A stretch of DNA of 64,000 bases, from positions 744,001 to 808,000 of the forward strand of contig NZ_JAKRFI010000001.1 in assembly GCF_022348165.1 (NCBI RefSeq), in the 5' to 3' direction. Position 1 is the stretch's first letter. Every line of letters starts with the position of its first letter. Under the pieces are notes generated by a model. The model was given only the letters and a program-made list of their open reading frames with translations. It did not search any database and was not told the origin of the DNA. Source of the DNA: Halomonas sp. McH1-25. GTDB taxonomy: Bacteria > Pseudomonadota > Gammaproteobacteria > Pseudomonadales > Halomonadaceae. The position numbers and the translations under genes are program-made. Below are positions 21,401 through 29,881 of the stretch, piece after piece.

Positions 21401-24400
21401 CCCTCATATTTCAAGCTACGATCATCACGTGCCGTATTAGAGGAAAGAATAAATTTACCATTCAACACGTCAGGTATACTCTGAACAGTTACTTGGTATT
21501 CAGCAGCACCTTGATGCAAGATAACGCCATCGTCTTCAAATATTAAATGCGCGCCTAAATCAATCTCGGCCCGGCCTGTATCTGCTGCAGACATATTGTT
21601 ATCTGCATCGGTAGCTGTAACTACCAGCTTGATTCCAAGCCCATCCAATGAGATTAATTCATCAACTCGGGTAGCATCCGGATGTGCGACCGCCATATGG
21701 TGGATGAGCGTGACCTTACCGGCTTGATCAACAGAAAGCTCGAACGCTGTGCTACCGTTGGAGGTTTGCCCTACGAGCTTACCATCTGCCATCAGCACTA
21801 AACTTATCGGTTCGCCTGTCTCAGTCGCGGTTAAATTTGTTGTAATCCTCCCTTCTAATCTGAGCTGGTAGCTAACGGTGCCGCTACCGTCGCTACCATA
21901 GTCGAATGATAGGGCCTGAGAGAAATCGGTTGTGGTAGAGACGAAAGGCTCTGAGCGCAATTCGGTTTCATCCGTCAGTACATTCAGAACTTTCAGCTTG
22001 GACTCGTCAACGGTAATAGTTGGTGTAGAGTCAAGCTCGACGCTATAGCCTTTCGTGGCGGTCACCGTGCCCACGTTGCCCGCCGCGTCGGTGGCGGCAA
22101 TCGCCCCGGCAATGTTCTGGTCGCCGTCGGCGGCCAGGTCGCTGCCCGCCACGTCGACGCTCCAGTCGCCTTCGGCGTTGACGGCGGTCTCGTACGTTTC
22201 ACCGTTGATGGTCAGGGTGACCACGTCGTTTACGGCGTATTCGCCGGTCACGCTGCCCGTCAGGGTGATCTGGCCGTTGGCCTCGGTCGCGTTGACGGTG
22301 TTGTCGGCGGTGACGTCGTCGATCACCAGTGTGGTGGTGCCCGCTGTCGGGGCTTCCATGTCCACGGCATAGCCTTTCGTGGCGGTCACCGTGCCCACGT
22401 TGCCCGCCGCGTCGGTGGCGGCAATCGCCCCGGCAATGTTCTGGTCGCCGTCGGCGGCCAGGTCGCTGCCCGCCACGTCGACGCTCCAGTCGCCTTCGGC
22501 GTTGACGGCGGTTTCGTACGTTTCACCGTTGATGGTCAGGGTGACCATGTCGTTCACGGCGTATTCGCCGGTCACGCTGCCCGTCAGGGTGATCTGGCCG
22601 TTGGCCTCGGTCGCGCTGACGGTGTTGTCGGCGGTGACGTCGTCGATCACCAGTGTGGTGGTGCCCGCTGTCGGGGCTTCCATGTCCACGGCATAGCCTT
22701 TCGTGGCGGTCACAGTGCCCACGTTGCCCGCCGCGTCGGTGGCGGCAATCGCCCCGGCAATGTTCTGGTCGCCGTCGGCGGCCAGGTCGCTGCCCGCCAC
22801 GTCGACGCTCCAGTCGCCTTCGGCGTTGACGGCGGTCTCGTACGTTTCACCGTTGATGGTCAGGGTGACCATGTCGTTCACGGCGTATTCGCCGGTCACG
22901 CTGCCCGTCAGGGTGATCTGGCCGTTGGCCTCGGTCGCGTTGACGGTGTTGTCGGCGGTGACGTCGTCGATCACCAGTGTGGTGGTGCCCGCTGTCGGGG
23001 CTTCCATGTCCACGGCATAGCCTTTCGTGGCGGTCACCGTGCCCACGTTGCCCGCCGCGTCGGTGGCGGCAATCGCCCCGGCAATGTTCTGGTCGCCGTC
23101 GGCGGCCAGGTCGCTGCCCGCCACGTCGACGCTCCAGTCGCCTTCGGCGTTGACGGCGGTCTCGTACGTTTCACCGTTGATGGTCAGGGTAACCATGTCG
23201 TTCACGGCGTATTCGCCGGTCACGCTGCCCGTCAGGGTGATCTGGCCGTTGGCCTCGGTCACATTGACGGTGTTATCGGCAGTGACGTCGTCGATCACCA
23301 GCGTGGTGGTTCCCGAAACCGGGCCCTCCATGTCCACCGCATAGCTGCGGCTGGCCTCGGCGGTGACGGCATTGCCCGCCGCGTCGCGGCCGGTGACGCT
23401 GGCGTCGATGGTCTCGTTGGCAGCCAGCACCTCGCCATCGATGTCGATGGCGTAGGTCAGGTCATCGCTGACCGTTCCCTCGAACGTTTGACCGCCAATG
23501 GTCAGGGTGACGGTGTCACCCGCCGCGGCATCGCCGGTGACGCGGCCAGTGACGGTGATCGTCTGCCCGGCTTCTGTCGCGTTGAGGGTGTTGTCGGAGG
23601 TGACCGGGTCGATGCTGATGCCGGCTTCGGCCTGGGTATCCACCGCATAGCTGCGGCTGGCCTCGGCGGTGACGGCGTTGCCCGCCGCGTCGCGGCCGGT
23701 GACGCTGGCGTCGATGGTCTCGTTGGCAGCCAGCACCTCGCCATCGATGTCGATGGCGTAGGTCAGGTCATCGCTGACCGTTCCCTCGAACGTTTGACCG
23801 CCAATGGTCAGGGTGACGGTGTCACCCGCCGCGGCATCGCCGGTGACACGGCCAGTGACGGTGATCGTCTGCTTGGCTTCTGTCGCGTTGAGGGTATTGT
23901 CGGAGGTGACCGGGTCGATGCTGATGCCGGCTTCGGCCTGGGTATCCACCGCATAGCTGCGGCTGGCCTCGGCGGTGACGGCGTTGCCCGCCGCGTCGCG
24001 ACCGGTGACGCTGGCGTCGATGGTGTCGTTGGCAGCCAGCACCTCGCCATCGATGTCGATGGCGTAGGTCAGGTCATCGCTGACCGTTCCCTCGAACGTC
24101 TGACCGCCGATGGTCAGGGTGACGGTGTCGCCCGCCGCAGCGTCGCCGGTGACGCTACCGGTGACGGTGATCGTCTGCCCGGCTTCTGTCGCGTTGAGGG
24201 TGTTGTCGGACGTGACCGGGTCGATGCTGATGCCGGCCTCGGCCTGGGTGTCCACCGCATAGCTGCGGCTGGCCTCGGCGGTGACGGCGTTGCCCGCCGC
24301 GTCGCGACCGGTGACGCTGGCGTCGATGGTGTCGTTGGCAGCCAGCACCTCGCCATCGATGTCGATGGCGTAGGTCAGGTCATCGCTGACCGTTCCCTCG

Positions 24401-25374
24401 AACGTCTGACCGCCGATGGTCAGGGTGACGGTGTCGCCCGCCGCAGCGTCGCCGGTGACGCTACCGGTGACGGTGATCGTCTGCCCGGCTTCTGTCGCGT
24501 TGAGGGTGTTGTCGGACGTGACCGGGTCGATGCTGATCGTGGCACTGGCTTCGGTATCGACATCAACAATTAAAGAACTGCCCAGCCCACTGTTACCCGC
24601 CAAATCGGTATAACTGTTATCTGCAATAGATATTGTTGCATCGCCGGTAAACCCGGTTTCAGGCACGAATATCCCCGACCATGTCTGGCTGTCGACTTGC
24701 GTAAAACCTGTAAGGTTCCCCCCTGTAACGGTCACATCCGATTCGTCGAAACCTGAAACCGGCTCGCTGAAACGGAAGACAACTACACTTGTATCTTGGC
24801 CATTTACAGTGCCGCTATTCTCACGCGTAATTGTTAGAGTGGGTGGCAAGTTATCCACTGTCTCAGCAGCAGCCTCAGCCGCCACCAAACTCTCCTCACC
24901 AACGAACAGCGCCGTTTCCGTCTCGTCCAGCGCGACCGGCTCGTAGGTATAGCTTGGCGAGTCGGTACTCAGCGAGATACGCGCCAGTTGCACGAAGCTG
25001 TGGCCGCCATTTTCACCACCGGCGCCGCCGCCCAGACCAGCAGCGGTCGCATCGAGGACGTCCAGCAGGTCGCCTTCACCTTCGTCGATGGCCGTTAGCA
25101 GCGCTTCGAGGTCTTCATCGAGTATGGCGGCTTCGTCCTCGGGTACCGGCGCCTGCGCATCGAGATCGGCAAGCATGGCAACGGTCTGTTCCGGCCCGAT
25201 GGTGACCGGTTCGGCCTCGGCAAAGTCGAGCTGGACACGGCCGTTCTCGCCAGTGATGAGTTCTTCGCCTTCCAGCAGAACGTCACCGGGCTCAAGGGGG
25301 CGAAGGTTGCCATCGGCGTCACGCGCCCAGGCCTGGCCGGTAACGGAAAGAACGGTAGCGATCGGAGTACTCAT
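18484..25374 (-). CDS. lapA: LapA-like giant biofilm adhesin secreted by a type I system
   Basis: A 2296-residue adhesin. Residues 1-130 form the retention module that holds such proteins in the outer-membrane TolC channel; it contains TAAG (110-113), the sequence that LapG proteases cut between the two alanines, followed by a Gly-rich linker. One Ig-like domain (about 178-272) precedes four 102-residue repeats (about 273-680) and four 108-residue repeats (about 681-1112), all Ig-like with the NATEA / DAAGN pattern. The C-terminal half (1113-2296) is non-repetitive at DNA level and AT-richer; it includes a T1SS-143-like domain and a duplicated two-domain unit (about 1597-1820 and 1852-2055). 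The last about 115 residues (DTIALELADQGTAGSPEADSVADF...) match the type I secretion C-terminal target domain, but GGxGxD nonapeptides are nearly absent. TAGGGTGAT precedes ATG 25374. Confidence 0.93.
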   Translation of the reverse strand: MSTPIATVLSVTGQAWARDADGNLRPLEPGDVLLEGEELITGENGRVQLDFAEAEPVTIGPEQTVAMLADLDAQAPVPEDEAAILDEDLEALLTAIDEGEGDLLDVLDATAAGLGGGAGGENGGHSFVQLARISLSTDSPSYTYEPVALDETETALFVGEESLVAAEAAAETVDNLPPTLTITRENSGTVNGQDTSVVVFRFSEPVSGFDESDVTVTGGNLTGFTQVDSQTWSGIFVPETGFTGDATISIADNSYTDLAGNSGLGSSLIVDVDTEASATISIDPVTSDNTLNATEAGQTITVTGSVTGDAAAGDTVTLTIGGQTFEGTVSDDLTYAIDIDGEVLAANDTIDASVTGRDAAGNAVTAEASRSYAVDTQAEAGISIDPVTSDNTLNATEAGQTITVTGSVTGDAAAGDTVTLTIGGQTFEGTVSDDLTYAIDIDGEVLAANDTIDASVTGRDAAGNAVTAEASRSYAVDTQAEAGISIDPVTSDNTLNATEAKQTITVTGRVTGDAAAGDTVTLTIGGQTFEGTVSDDLTYAIDIDGEVLAANETIDASVTGRDAAGNAVTAEASRSYAVDTQAEAGISIDPVTSDNTLNATEAGQTITVTGRVTGDAAAGDTVTLTIGGQTFEGTVSDDLTYAIDIDGEVLAANETIDASVTGRDAAGNAVTAEASRSYAVDMEGPVSGTTTLVIDDVTADNTVNVTEANGQITLTGSVTGEYAVNDMVTLTINGETYETAVNAEGDWSVDVAGSDLAADGDQNIAGAIAATDAAGNVGTVTATKGYAVDMEAPTAGTTTLVIDDVTADNTVNATEANGQITLTGSVTGEYAVNDMVTLTINGETYETAVNAEGDWSVDVAGSDLAADGDQNIAGAIAATDAAGNVGTVTATKGYAVDMEAPTAGTTTLVIDDVTADNTVSATEANGQITLTGSVTGEYAVNDMVTLTINGETYETAVNAEGDWSVDVAGSDLAADGDQNIAGAIAATDAAGNVGTVTATKGYAVDMEAPTAGTTTLVIDDVTADNTVNATEANGQITLTGSVTGEYAVNDVVTLTINGETYETAVNAEGDWSVDVAGSDLAADGDQNIAGAIAATDAAGNVGTVTATKGYSVELDSTPTITVDESKLKVLNVLTDETELRSEPFVSTTTDFSQALSFDYGSDGSGTVSYQLRLEGRITTNLTATETGEPISLVLMADGKLVGQTSNGSTAFELSVDQAGKVTLIHHMAVAHPDATRVDELISLDGLGIKLVVTATDADNNMSAADTGRAEIDLGAHLIFEDDGVILHQGAAEYQVTVQSIPDVLNGKFILSSNTARDDRSLKYEGFTVTAQGFTSKYNSALTDADVYRNSSGMGVMSDESPYHNLAGEVDYRVFADSTSASEELIFKLDPGSLAFGLTAEFNLMFGGELEQGMAVFFRNDKEVGRQEFSSDRASGNYAEDFEAIPGGFDEVRFMATSNGGANPNDNSDFAIKSITFTGGVTDYLIAAAEGQVSAQAADGARFELTGLVNNFGYAIALSDGNHTLIARDTNGAKVFEIRLSESAGTWDFLQYQVVPEDIQFMVQATDGDGDSSSTTVSLDVYSGVEPTVTVDIEATPVHDTLIVDDIADLGVGRSGSGNVNDPRPPADARVVNFGYGSEHAGQVVTVSWNQQAFGGWEDGSSGATRDLFTVFANDQQIYQTSYSMGTPGGRNNDYRSEVSDHSFQIMLDQYGNASVVFEVRSTHKEETVSITNIKAELPTSEMEYPLTLAGAIESGEITSYLVAVEGGKLLHNGNVLTANAQDQYELTPGQLSGLTVAPSGDASEIKVSAVAVSNLGVESPVAFDDVDVVLVEPEPVNPVPMVSLDIYEVPAVTQQAGNINDLGRGHRFSLFGNNPQDRSDTLTFDFDAENAGKSVTLSWEQSAKGGWGPGGWLTPGDSLMLIVNGIVYSLDYSYSDYSVGVILDGQGRANIQFASYTTEKNESIDITDIKAVLPPAYSVELSGSIEEEGEIASYVVSVTDGTLLLNGQAVEANERGQSVLKPDQLHGLTVVPNDDLSKMQVTAVAISTAGERSAPVTASLDIESDEVTSQTLSISALTLDEGQESQVSSEQSTEIDVQENDGRVVAPDESYAQESETDVSSTQAKDQSQLALGIDTDHGDSTNIEPEQTVEAEEDTTGKVEDGATAVALKDLDGNNPLIGELGTDTIALELADQGTAGSPEADSVADFNATEGDTIDLSDLLQEYDSGKEDLSSFIQATEDNGSTTLHVSTDGKMSDNSHANADQTIILDGVTMGGQSSEAFIQSMISSSQLDIDK
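22039..23334 (-). repeat. Four tandem 324-bp repeats (type B) inside lapA
   Basis: Units begin at 22039, 22363, 22687 and 23011 and are nearly identical in DNA, differing at a handful of positions. Each encodes a 108-residue Ig-like domain starting with a DMEAPTAGTTTLVIDDVTAD-type segment. The copy nearest the C-terminus has the most divergent end. Such arrays change copy number easily. Confidence 0.95.
23335..24558 (-). repeat. Four tandem 306-bp repeats (type A) inside lapA
   Basis: Units begin at 23335, 23641, 23947 and 24253 and abut the type B array without a gap. Each encodes a 102-residue domain beginning near ISIDPVTSDNTLNATEAGQ. Differences are few; for example one copy has EAKQ in place of EAGQ and two have RVTGD in place of SVTGD. 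Confidence 0.95.
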
Positions 25375-25468
25375 GCGATATCACCCTACGAGCGAGTAAA
25401 ACCGTGACGTATGTGCCGGTCACGAAGGGAGGTTCAGTGCTATCGAGATTAGGCAAGGCCGGCCAGGA

Positions 25469-25496
25469 AAAATATTGGACCGAAGGACAGTAACAA
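25469..25496 (-). promoter_or_regulatory. Candidate lapA promoter
   Basis: TTGTTA (25491-25496) and TATTTT (25469-25474) are separated by 16 nt on the minus strand in the 171-nt gap between the regulator and lapA. Both boxes are imperfect. A weak hairpin without a U-run lies just after the regulator stop, so read-through from upstream is also possible. Confidence 0.35.
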
Positions 25497-25545
25497 CATG
25501 TAACTTCTGTTTTATAAACCCGCCCTGAGCTGCCTGGACGGCAAC

Positions 25546-26166
25546 TCAGAGCATGCCGACCTCCTGCCCTTGGCCCGACAATGTCAGCACCAGTTGCATA
25601 CGGTCGCGGATATGTAGCTTGCGAAAGATGGCGCCGAGGTGGGCCTTGACGGTCCGCTCGGTAATGTCGAGCTGACGAGCCACCTCCTTGTTGCTCTTGC
25701 CCTCCGCCACGGCCAAGGCCACATCACGTTCGCGGGCGGTCAAGCCGGCCAGCACGCTATCGTTCGCCTTGGCGCCGCCACCCAATAGACGGAAGGTCGT
25801 ACCGACCACCTGCTGGAGCAGCTCCGGCCAGACCCATAGCCCCTGATTGGCCGTCACCAAGGCGACTTGCGTCAGCAGCGCCGGCGCCGAGAGCGCATGG
25901 GCATAGCCACGCGCCCCGGCATCCAGCGCCTGAAAGGCCTGATTGACATCCGGCCGGTACGAAAGCACCACCACCAGGGCACCGCGCTGTTCCAATGTCG
26001 CCACCAGCCCCATCCAGTCCTGGAGATCGGCCAGGATCCAAACATGATCCCCCTGGCTGGCCTGGGCGCGTGCCTGTTGCGGCGTACAGCAGCGCGCGTT
26101 CGGGAAGGCCTCGGTCCAACGGGGGACGACATTCTCACCCTGGCATACGAAAAGATGTCTGTTCAT
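25546..26166 (-). CDS. LuxR/FixJ-type regulator with a degenerate receiver domain
   Basis: A 206-residue DNA-binding regulator. The C-terminal LuxR-type helix-turn-helix is clear (LTARERDVALAVAEGKSNKEVARQL followed by DITERTVKAHLGAIFRKL). The N-terminal about 120 residues follow the receiver fold, but the acidic pair at the end of strand 1 is missing (HLFVCQGEN) and the conserved lysine position reads GYAHALSAP; Asp47 may occupy the phospho-acceptor position. It is therefore probably phosphorylation-independent. Its start overlaps the lapC stop (ATGA) and lapA follows, so it likely controls adhesin or secretion genes; its target is not shown by the sequence. Confidence 0.85.
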   Translation of the reverse strand: MNRHLFVCQGENVVPRWTEAFPNARCCTPQQARAQASQGDHVWILADLQDWMGLVATLEQRGALVVVLSYRPDVNQAFQALDAGARGYAHALSAPALLTQVALVTANQGLWVWPELLQQVVGTTFRLLGGGAKANDSVLAGLTARERDVALAVAEGKSNKEVARQLDITERTVKAHLGAIFRKLHIRDRMQLVLTLSGQGQEVGML

Positions 26167-27623
26167 CGTTCGCTCAGCGCATTGCCCTTGGCTCGAAGGA
26201 GCGGCTTGAGCAGATAGTCGAGCACCGTACGCTTGCCGGTGCGGATGTCTACCTGTGCCGTCATCCCGGGAATGATGGTCAGGTTCGGCCCCAGTGCGTT
26301 GTCCTGGGTACGCACCCTAACCAGATAGAAAGTATTGTCATCGTCGTCGGTGATGGTGTCCGCACTGATATGTTCGAGCGTGGCTTCCATCCCGCCATAG
26401 GTCGCGAAGTCATAGGCCGTAAACTTGACGAAGGCCGACTGACCGGGCCTCAGGAATGCGATGTCCTGGGGCGCGATGCGCGCCTCGACGAGCAATTGTT
26501 CGTCATTGGGTACGATCTCGATGACGTCCTGGCCGGGCTGCACGACGCCCCCCAGCGTCGTGACATGCAGTCGCTGCACCGTACCATCGACAGGTGAGTG
26601 GATCTCGGCCATGGAGACCTTGTCCTGCAGGCCGAGATTGCTCTGCTCCAAGGCAGCCAGTTGTCCCAACGTCTCGGAAAGCTCGTTGCGCCAACGATTT
26701 TTCAGTTCCAGCGACGCTTCCCGCAACTTGCTGTCGGCCTCCTCGATGGCTGCCTGCAGGCGCGCCACCTGGGCGGAAGCCTGGCTACGTTCGCCGCGGG
26801 CATTGGAAACATCACGTTCCAGGCGCAGCACCTCGACTTCGGATACCGCGCCCGAACTCAGCAAAGGGCGGGTCAACGACAGTTCCCGGGAGGCGAGATC
26901 CAGCGCCCGCGATGCCTGATCGAAGCGCGCCTGCGCCTCCTTGAGCTCTTCGCGGCGCTGGCTCAGTTGTTCCTGAGCTATCTTGCGCGTCTCTTCCAGC
27001 GCCTGTCGGCTGCTCTCGAACAGCGTGCGCTCGTGCTCGACCAGATCCGGCGCCTGCTCGATCAATGCCTGCGATGGCACGAAGGGACGCTCTGCCGTCA
27101 GCGCCGTGAGGCGTTCGGCCTTGGCCTGCAACGACAGCGATTTGGCCACGCCTTCGCGGAAGGAAGAGACGAAGCGTGTCGGATCGATGCGCATCAGCAA
27201 CTGCCCCGCCTCGACGCTATCGCCTTCCTCGACCAGTACTTCCTGCACCACCCCGCCGTCGAAGGACTGGACGACCTTGAGCTGTGAAGACGGTATGACC
27301 CGGCCCATGCCCTTGGTGACCTGATCGATCTCGGCGACGTAGGCCCAGGCCAGCAAGGCAATGAGTATCCCCACGACCAGATACAGCAGCCCCCTGGCGC
27401 GCATCGGATCCTGCTGCATACGCGCCCAGTCGGCATCGCTGGCCCAGTCGCGGTTCAGGTGAGCGGATGAGACCCAGCGGGCAAACAGCCGGTCGATGAG
27501 CGGTCGGAACGGCTTGCCGCCACTCTCGGTAACCCGCCCCATGGCCTCGAAGCCCACTTGCTCGGCGCTCTTGCGTCGAGTAGCGCCCATGTTGTCGTGC
27601 ATGGCAGGCGTGGAATCGCTCAT
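26163..27623 (-). CDS. lapC: Type I secretion membrane fusion protein (HlyD family, LapC)
   Basis: The periplasmic adaptor that links the LapB ABC transporter to the outer-membrane channel. The 486 residues show a cytoplasmic N-terminus, one transmembrane segment (about 78-97), a lipoyl/barrel part (GMGRVIPSSQLKVVQSFDGG), a long alpha-helical hairpin rich in Glu, Gln and Arg (about 180-330), and the C-terminal HlyD signature region (PGMTAQVDIRTGKRTVLDYL). The start overlaps the lapB stop and the end overlaps the LuxR gene start by four bases each, so these three genes are one coupled unit. Confidence 0.94.
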   Translation of the reverse strand: MSDSTPAMHDNMGATRRKSAEQVGFEAMGRVTESGGKPFRPLIDRLFARWVSSAHLNRDWASDADWARMQQDPMRARGLLYLVVGILIALLAWAYVAEIDQVTKGMGRVIPSSQLKVVQSFDGGVVQEVLVEEGDSVEAGQLLMRIDPTRFVSSFREGVAKSLSLQAKAERLTALTAERPFVPSQALIEQAPDLVEHERTLFESSRQALEETRKIAQEQLSQRREELKEAQARFDQASRALDLASRELSLTRPLLSSGAVSEVEVLRLERDVSNARGERSQASAQVARLQAAIEEADSKLREASLELKNRWRNELSETLGQLAALEQSNLGLQDKVSMAEIHSPVDGTVQRLHVTTLGGVVQPGQDVIEIVPNDEQLLVEARIAPQDIAFLRPGQSAFVKFTAYDFATYGGMEATLEHISADTITDDDDNTFYLVRVRTQDNALGPNLTIIPGMTAQVDIRTGKRTVLDYLLKPLLRAKGNALSER

Positions 27624-29779
27624 CCGGCGGCCCTCCCCACCTGGCCCTTGCGCAGGGCCTCGACGACTTGATCCTTGGGCCCGTCGGCGACGATCTTGCC
27701 ACCATCGACGACCACGATGCGATCCACCAGCGACAGCAGCGAAGTGCGGTGGGTCACGATCACCATCGTGCGATGCACAGCGTACTCGCTCAGGGCACGC
27801 TTGAAGGCTTCTTCGCTGGTGTGGTCCATGGCGCTGGTCGGCTCGTCGAGCAACAGAATCTGCGGGTCGTTGACCAGCGCCCGGGCGATCGCCACCGCTT
27901 GACGCTGACCACCGGAAAGCAGCTCGCCGCGTTCGCCCACCTGCAACTCGACGCCCTGCGGGTGGCTGTTGACCATCTCTTCGAGGCCGCTGAGCTGAAT
28001 GGCTCGCAGCAATGCCTCGTCATCGACACCGTCGCTGCCCCCGGCTGCGACGATGTTGTCGCGCAGTGAACCGTAGAAGAGCGCAATGTCCTGCGGCACA
28101 TAGCCGATGTGGCGGCGCAGATCGACCGGGTCGAACTGGCGAATATCCACGCCATCGACCATCACCGCACCGGCCGTAGGCTGGTATAGCCCTTGCAGCA
28201 GCTTGTTGAGCGTCGACTTGCCGGAGCCGACCCGTCCCAGGATTGCGACCTTCTCCCCGGCACGAATCTTGACCGAGACATCGCGCAGCGCCTCGCGCTC
28301 CTCGTTGGGATAGCGCAGCGTGACCCCACGCAACTCAAGCTGTCCGCGCACCTGCGGGCGGCTGACGAAGTGCCGCCCCTCGGGACGCTCCTCGGGTTTC
28401 TGCATGACTTCGTTGAGCGATGCCAGTGCCGTCGAGGCATTGTGATACTGACCCATCAATGCCGCCGCCTGGCTGACCGGCGCCATGGCCCGCGACGACA
28501 GCAGGTAAGCCGCGATCAGCCCGCCCTGGGTCAGCTCGCCCTCGATGATCAGATACACGCCGACGATGATGATAGCCACCGCGACGGTCTGCTGGGCCCA
28601 CATCGCCACGCTGCCCACCGACGAGCCGAGCAGACGCATCTGCGCCGACGTACGCGACAGGAAGGCCGTGCTCTTTTCCCAGACGCCCTGAATGCGCCCT
28701 TCCGAGCGTAGGGTCTTGACCGTTTCCAGATTGGCAAGGCTCTCGATCAGCGTGGCGTTGCGTTGCGCACCGACCCGCCAGGTGGTCTCGGACAGCTCGT
28801 GCATCTTGCTCTGTGCCGCCAGGGCATAAAGCAGCACGAAAACGATGCCGACCACGATGGGAATCACCAGTGGCGGCGAAATGATGGCGATGATCGCCCC
28901 GAAGAGAATCACGAACGGCAGATCCACCAGCCCCACCACCGTGGCCGAGCCGATGAAGGCGCGTACCGACTCGAAGGATTGCAACGTCGAGGCGAACGAG
29001 CCGGTCGAGGCGGGTCGCGCCTCGAGGCGCATGCCGAGCACGCGTTGCAGCAGTGCCGACGACAGCTTGACGTCCGACCGGCTCGCCGCCAGATCGACGA
29101 AGGCATTGCGGGTCAGACGCAGCGCCAGGTCGGCACACAGCACCAGGAAAATACCCGCCGACAACGCCCATAGCGTTTCGGTGGCCTGGTTGGGCACCAC
29201 CCGATCGTAGACGTTCATGACGAACATCGGCATGGCGATGGCGAACAGGTTTATCATCACCGAACCGATCAGCACATCGCGATAGAGCCTGCGATTTTCC
29301 AGTATGACGCCCCAGAACCAGTGGCGTTGCTTCTGCTGCCTGACTTCCGCGGTACGTGCATCGAAACGGTGCTTGGGTCGGGCATAGATCGCCCGACCGC
29401 TGTAGCGTGCATGCAACTCGTCGATAGGCACGTCGACGGCCGCCTCGCCCAGCTCGGGGTAAATCACCCGCGCCAGGCGCTGCTTGACGTCCAGCCACAG
29501 CAAGACACACGCCCGCCCCGGCTCGAGCAGCAGGATGACCGGGAACAGCTGCGGATTCAGGCGCGCCAGGGCGCAGCGGGTCTGACGCGAGGTCAGGCCG
29601 GCCCGCGATGCGGCGCGGGCGAACACGCCCGGTGTCAGCTCGCCCTCTTCCAGCGGCAACCCGGCCAGAGCCGCCTCGCGGGTAATGTCGTGATCATGCG
29701 CTCGCGCAACTACCCGCAGACATTCGAGCAACTCTCCGCCCGTCGCCTGAGCACCGTCTAGCTTGATATGGCTGGTCAC
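27620..29779 (-). CDS. lapB: Type I secretion ABC transporter (LapB)
   Basis: The ATP-driven inner-membrane exporter of the adhesin. The 719 residues comprise an N-terminal C39-like domain (about 1-130) in which no catalytic cysteine is evident, a six-helix ABC membrane domain (about 160-460) and a nucleotide-binding domain with Walker A GRVGSGKST (about 514-522), signature LSGGQRQ (about 621) and Walker B ILLLDEP (about 640). The start is GTG 29779, with TAGGTAA upstream. The degenerate peptidase domain is typical of exporters for RTX/LapA substrates that keep their N-terminus. Confidence 0.94.
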   Translation of the reverse strand: MTSHIKLDGAQATGGELLECLRVVARAHDHDITREAALAGLPLEEGELTPGVFARAASRAGLTSRQTRCALARLNPQLFPVILLLEPGRACVLLWLDVKQRLARVIYPELGEAAVDVPIDELHARYSGRAIYARPKHRFDARTAEVRQQKQRHWFWGVILENRRLYRDVLIGSVMINLFAIAMPMFVMNVYDRVVPNQATETLWALSAGIFLVLCADLALRLTRNAFVDLAASRSDVKLSSALLQRVLGMRLEARPASTGSFASTLQSFESVRAFIGSATVVGLVDLPFVILFGAIIAIISPPLVIPIVVGIVFVLLYALAAQSKMHELSETTWRVGAQRNATLIESLANLETVKTLRSEGRIQGVWEKSTAFLSRTSAQMRLLGSSVGSVAMWAQQTVAVAIIIVGVYLIIEGELTQGGLIAAYLLSSRAMAPVSQAAALMGQYHNASTALASLNEVMQKPEERPEGRHFVSRPQVRGQLELRGVTLRYPNEEREALRDVSVKIRAGEKVAILGRVGSGKSTLNKLLQGLYQPTAGAVMVDGVDIRQFDPVDLRRHIGYVPQDIALFYGSLRDNIVAAGGSDGVDDEALLRAIQLSGLEEMVNSHPQGVELQVGERGELLSGGQRQAVAIARALVNDPQILLLDEPTSAMDHTSEEAFKRALSEYAVHRTMVIVTHRTSLLSLVDRIVVVDGGKIVADGPKDQVVEALRKGQVGRAAG

Positions 29780-29800
29780 ACGCGTTTACCTATGCTGCAT

Positions 29801-29881
29801 TCATTCGCCCTGGCGCTCCAGGGCGACTTCCATACGACGATTGGCACGACGCCCAGCACGATCCGGCTCGCGCATGGTCAT
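29801..29881 (-). pseudogene. Remnant of an OmpA-family gene (26 codons)
   Basis: Between lapE and lapB the minus strand holds a 26-codon frame. Its ATG overlaps the lapE stop (ATGA) and its stop lies 21 nt before the lapB start. The encoded tail DRAGRRANRRMEVAL is the typical last stretch of OmpA-like peptidoglycan-binding domains (the ...ANRRVEI... end). OmpA-family genes often sit next to tolC in such secretion operons, so this looks like an in-frame deletion that kept only the start and the last about 22 codons. Whether it is translated is unknown. Confidence 0.65.

Noticed and set aside
22039-24558. Regularly spaced repeats that might suggest a CRISPR array
   Set aside because: Units are 306 and 324 bp, without short spacers, and are in-frame protein repeats.
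23488-24573. 361-codon repetitive plus-strand frame
   Set aside because: Antisense shadow of the lapA type A repeats; its repetitiveness comes from that array.
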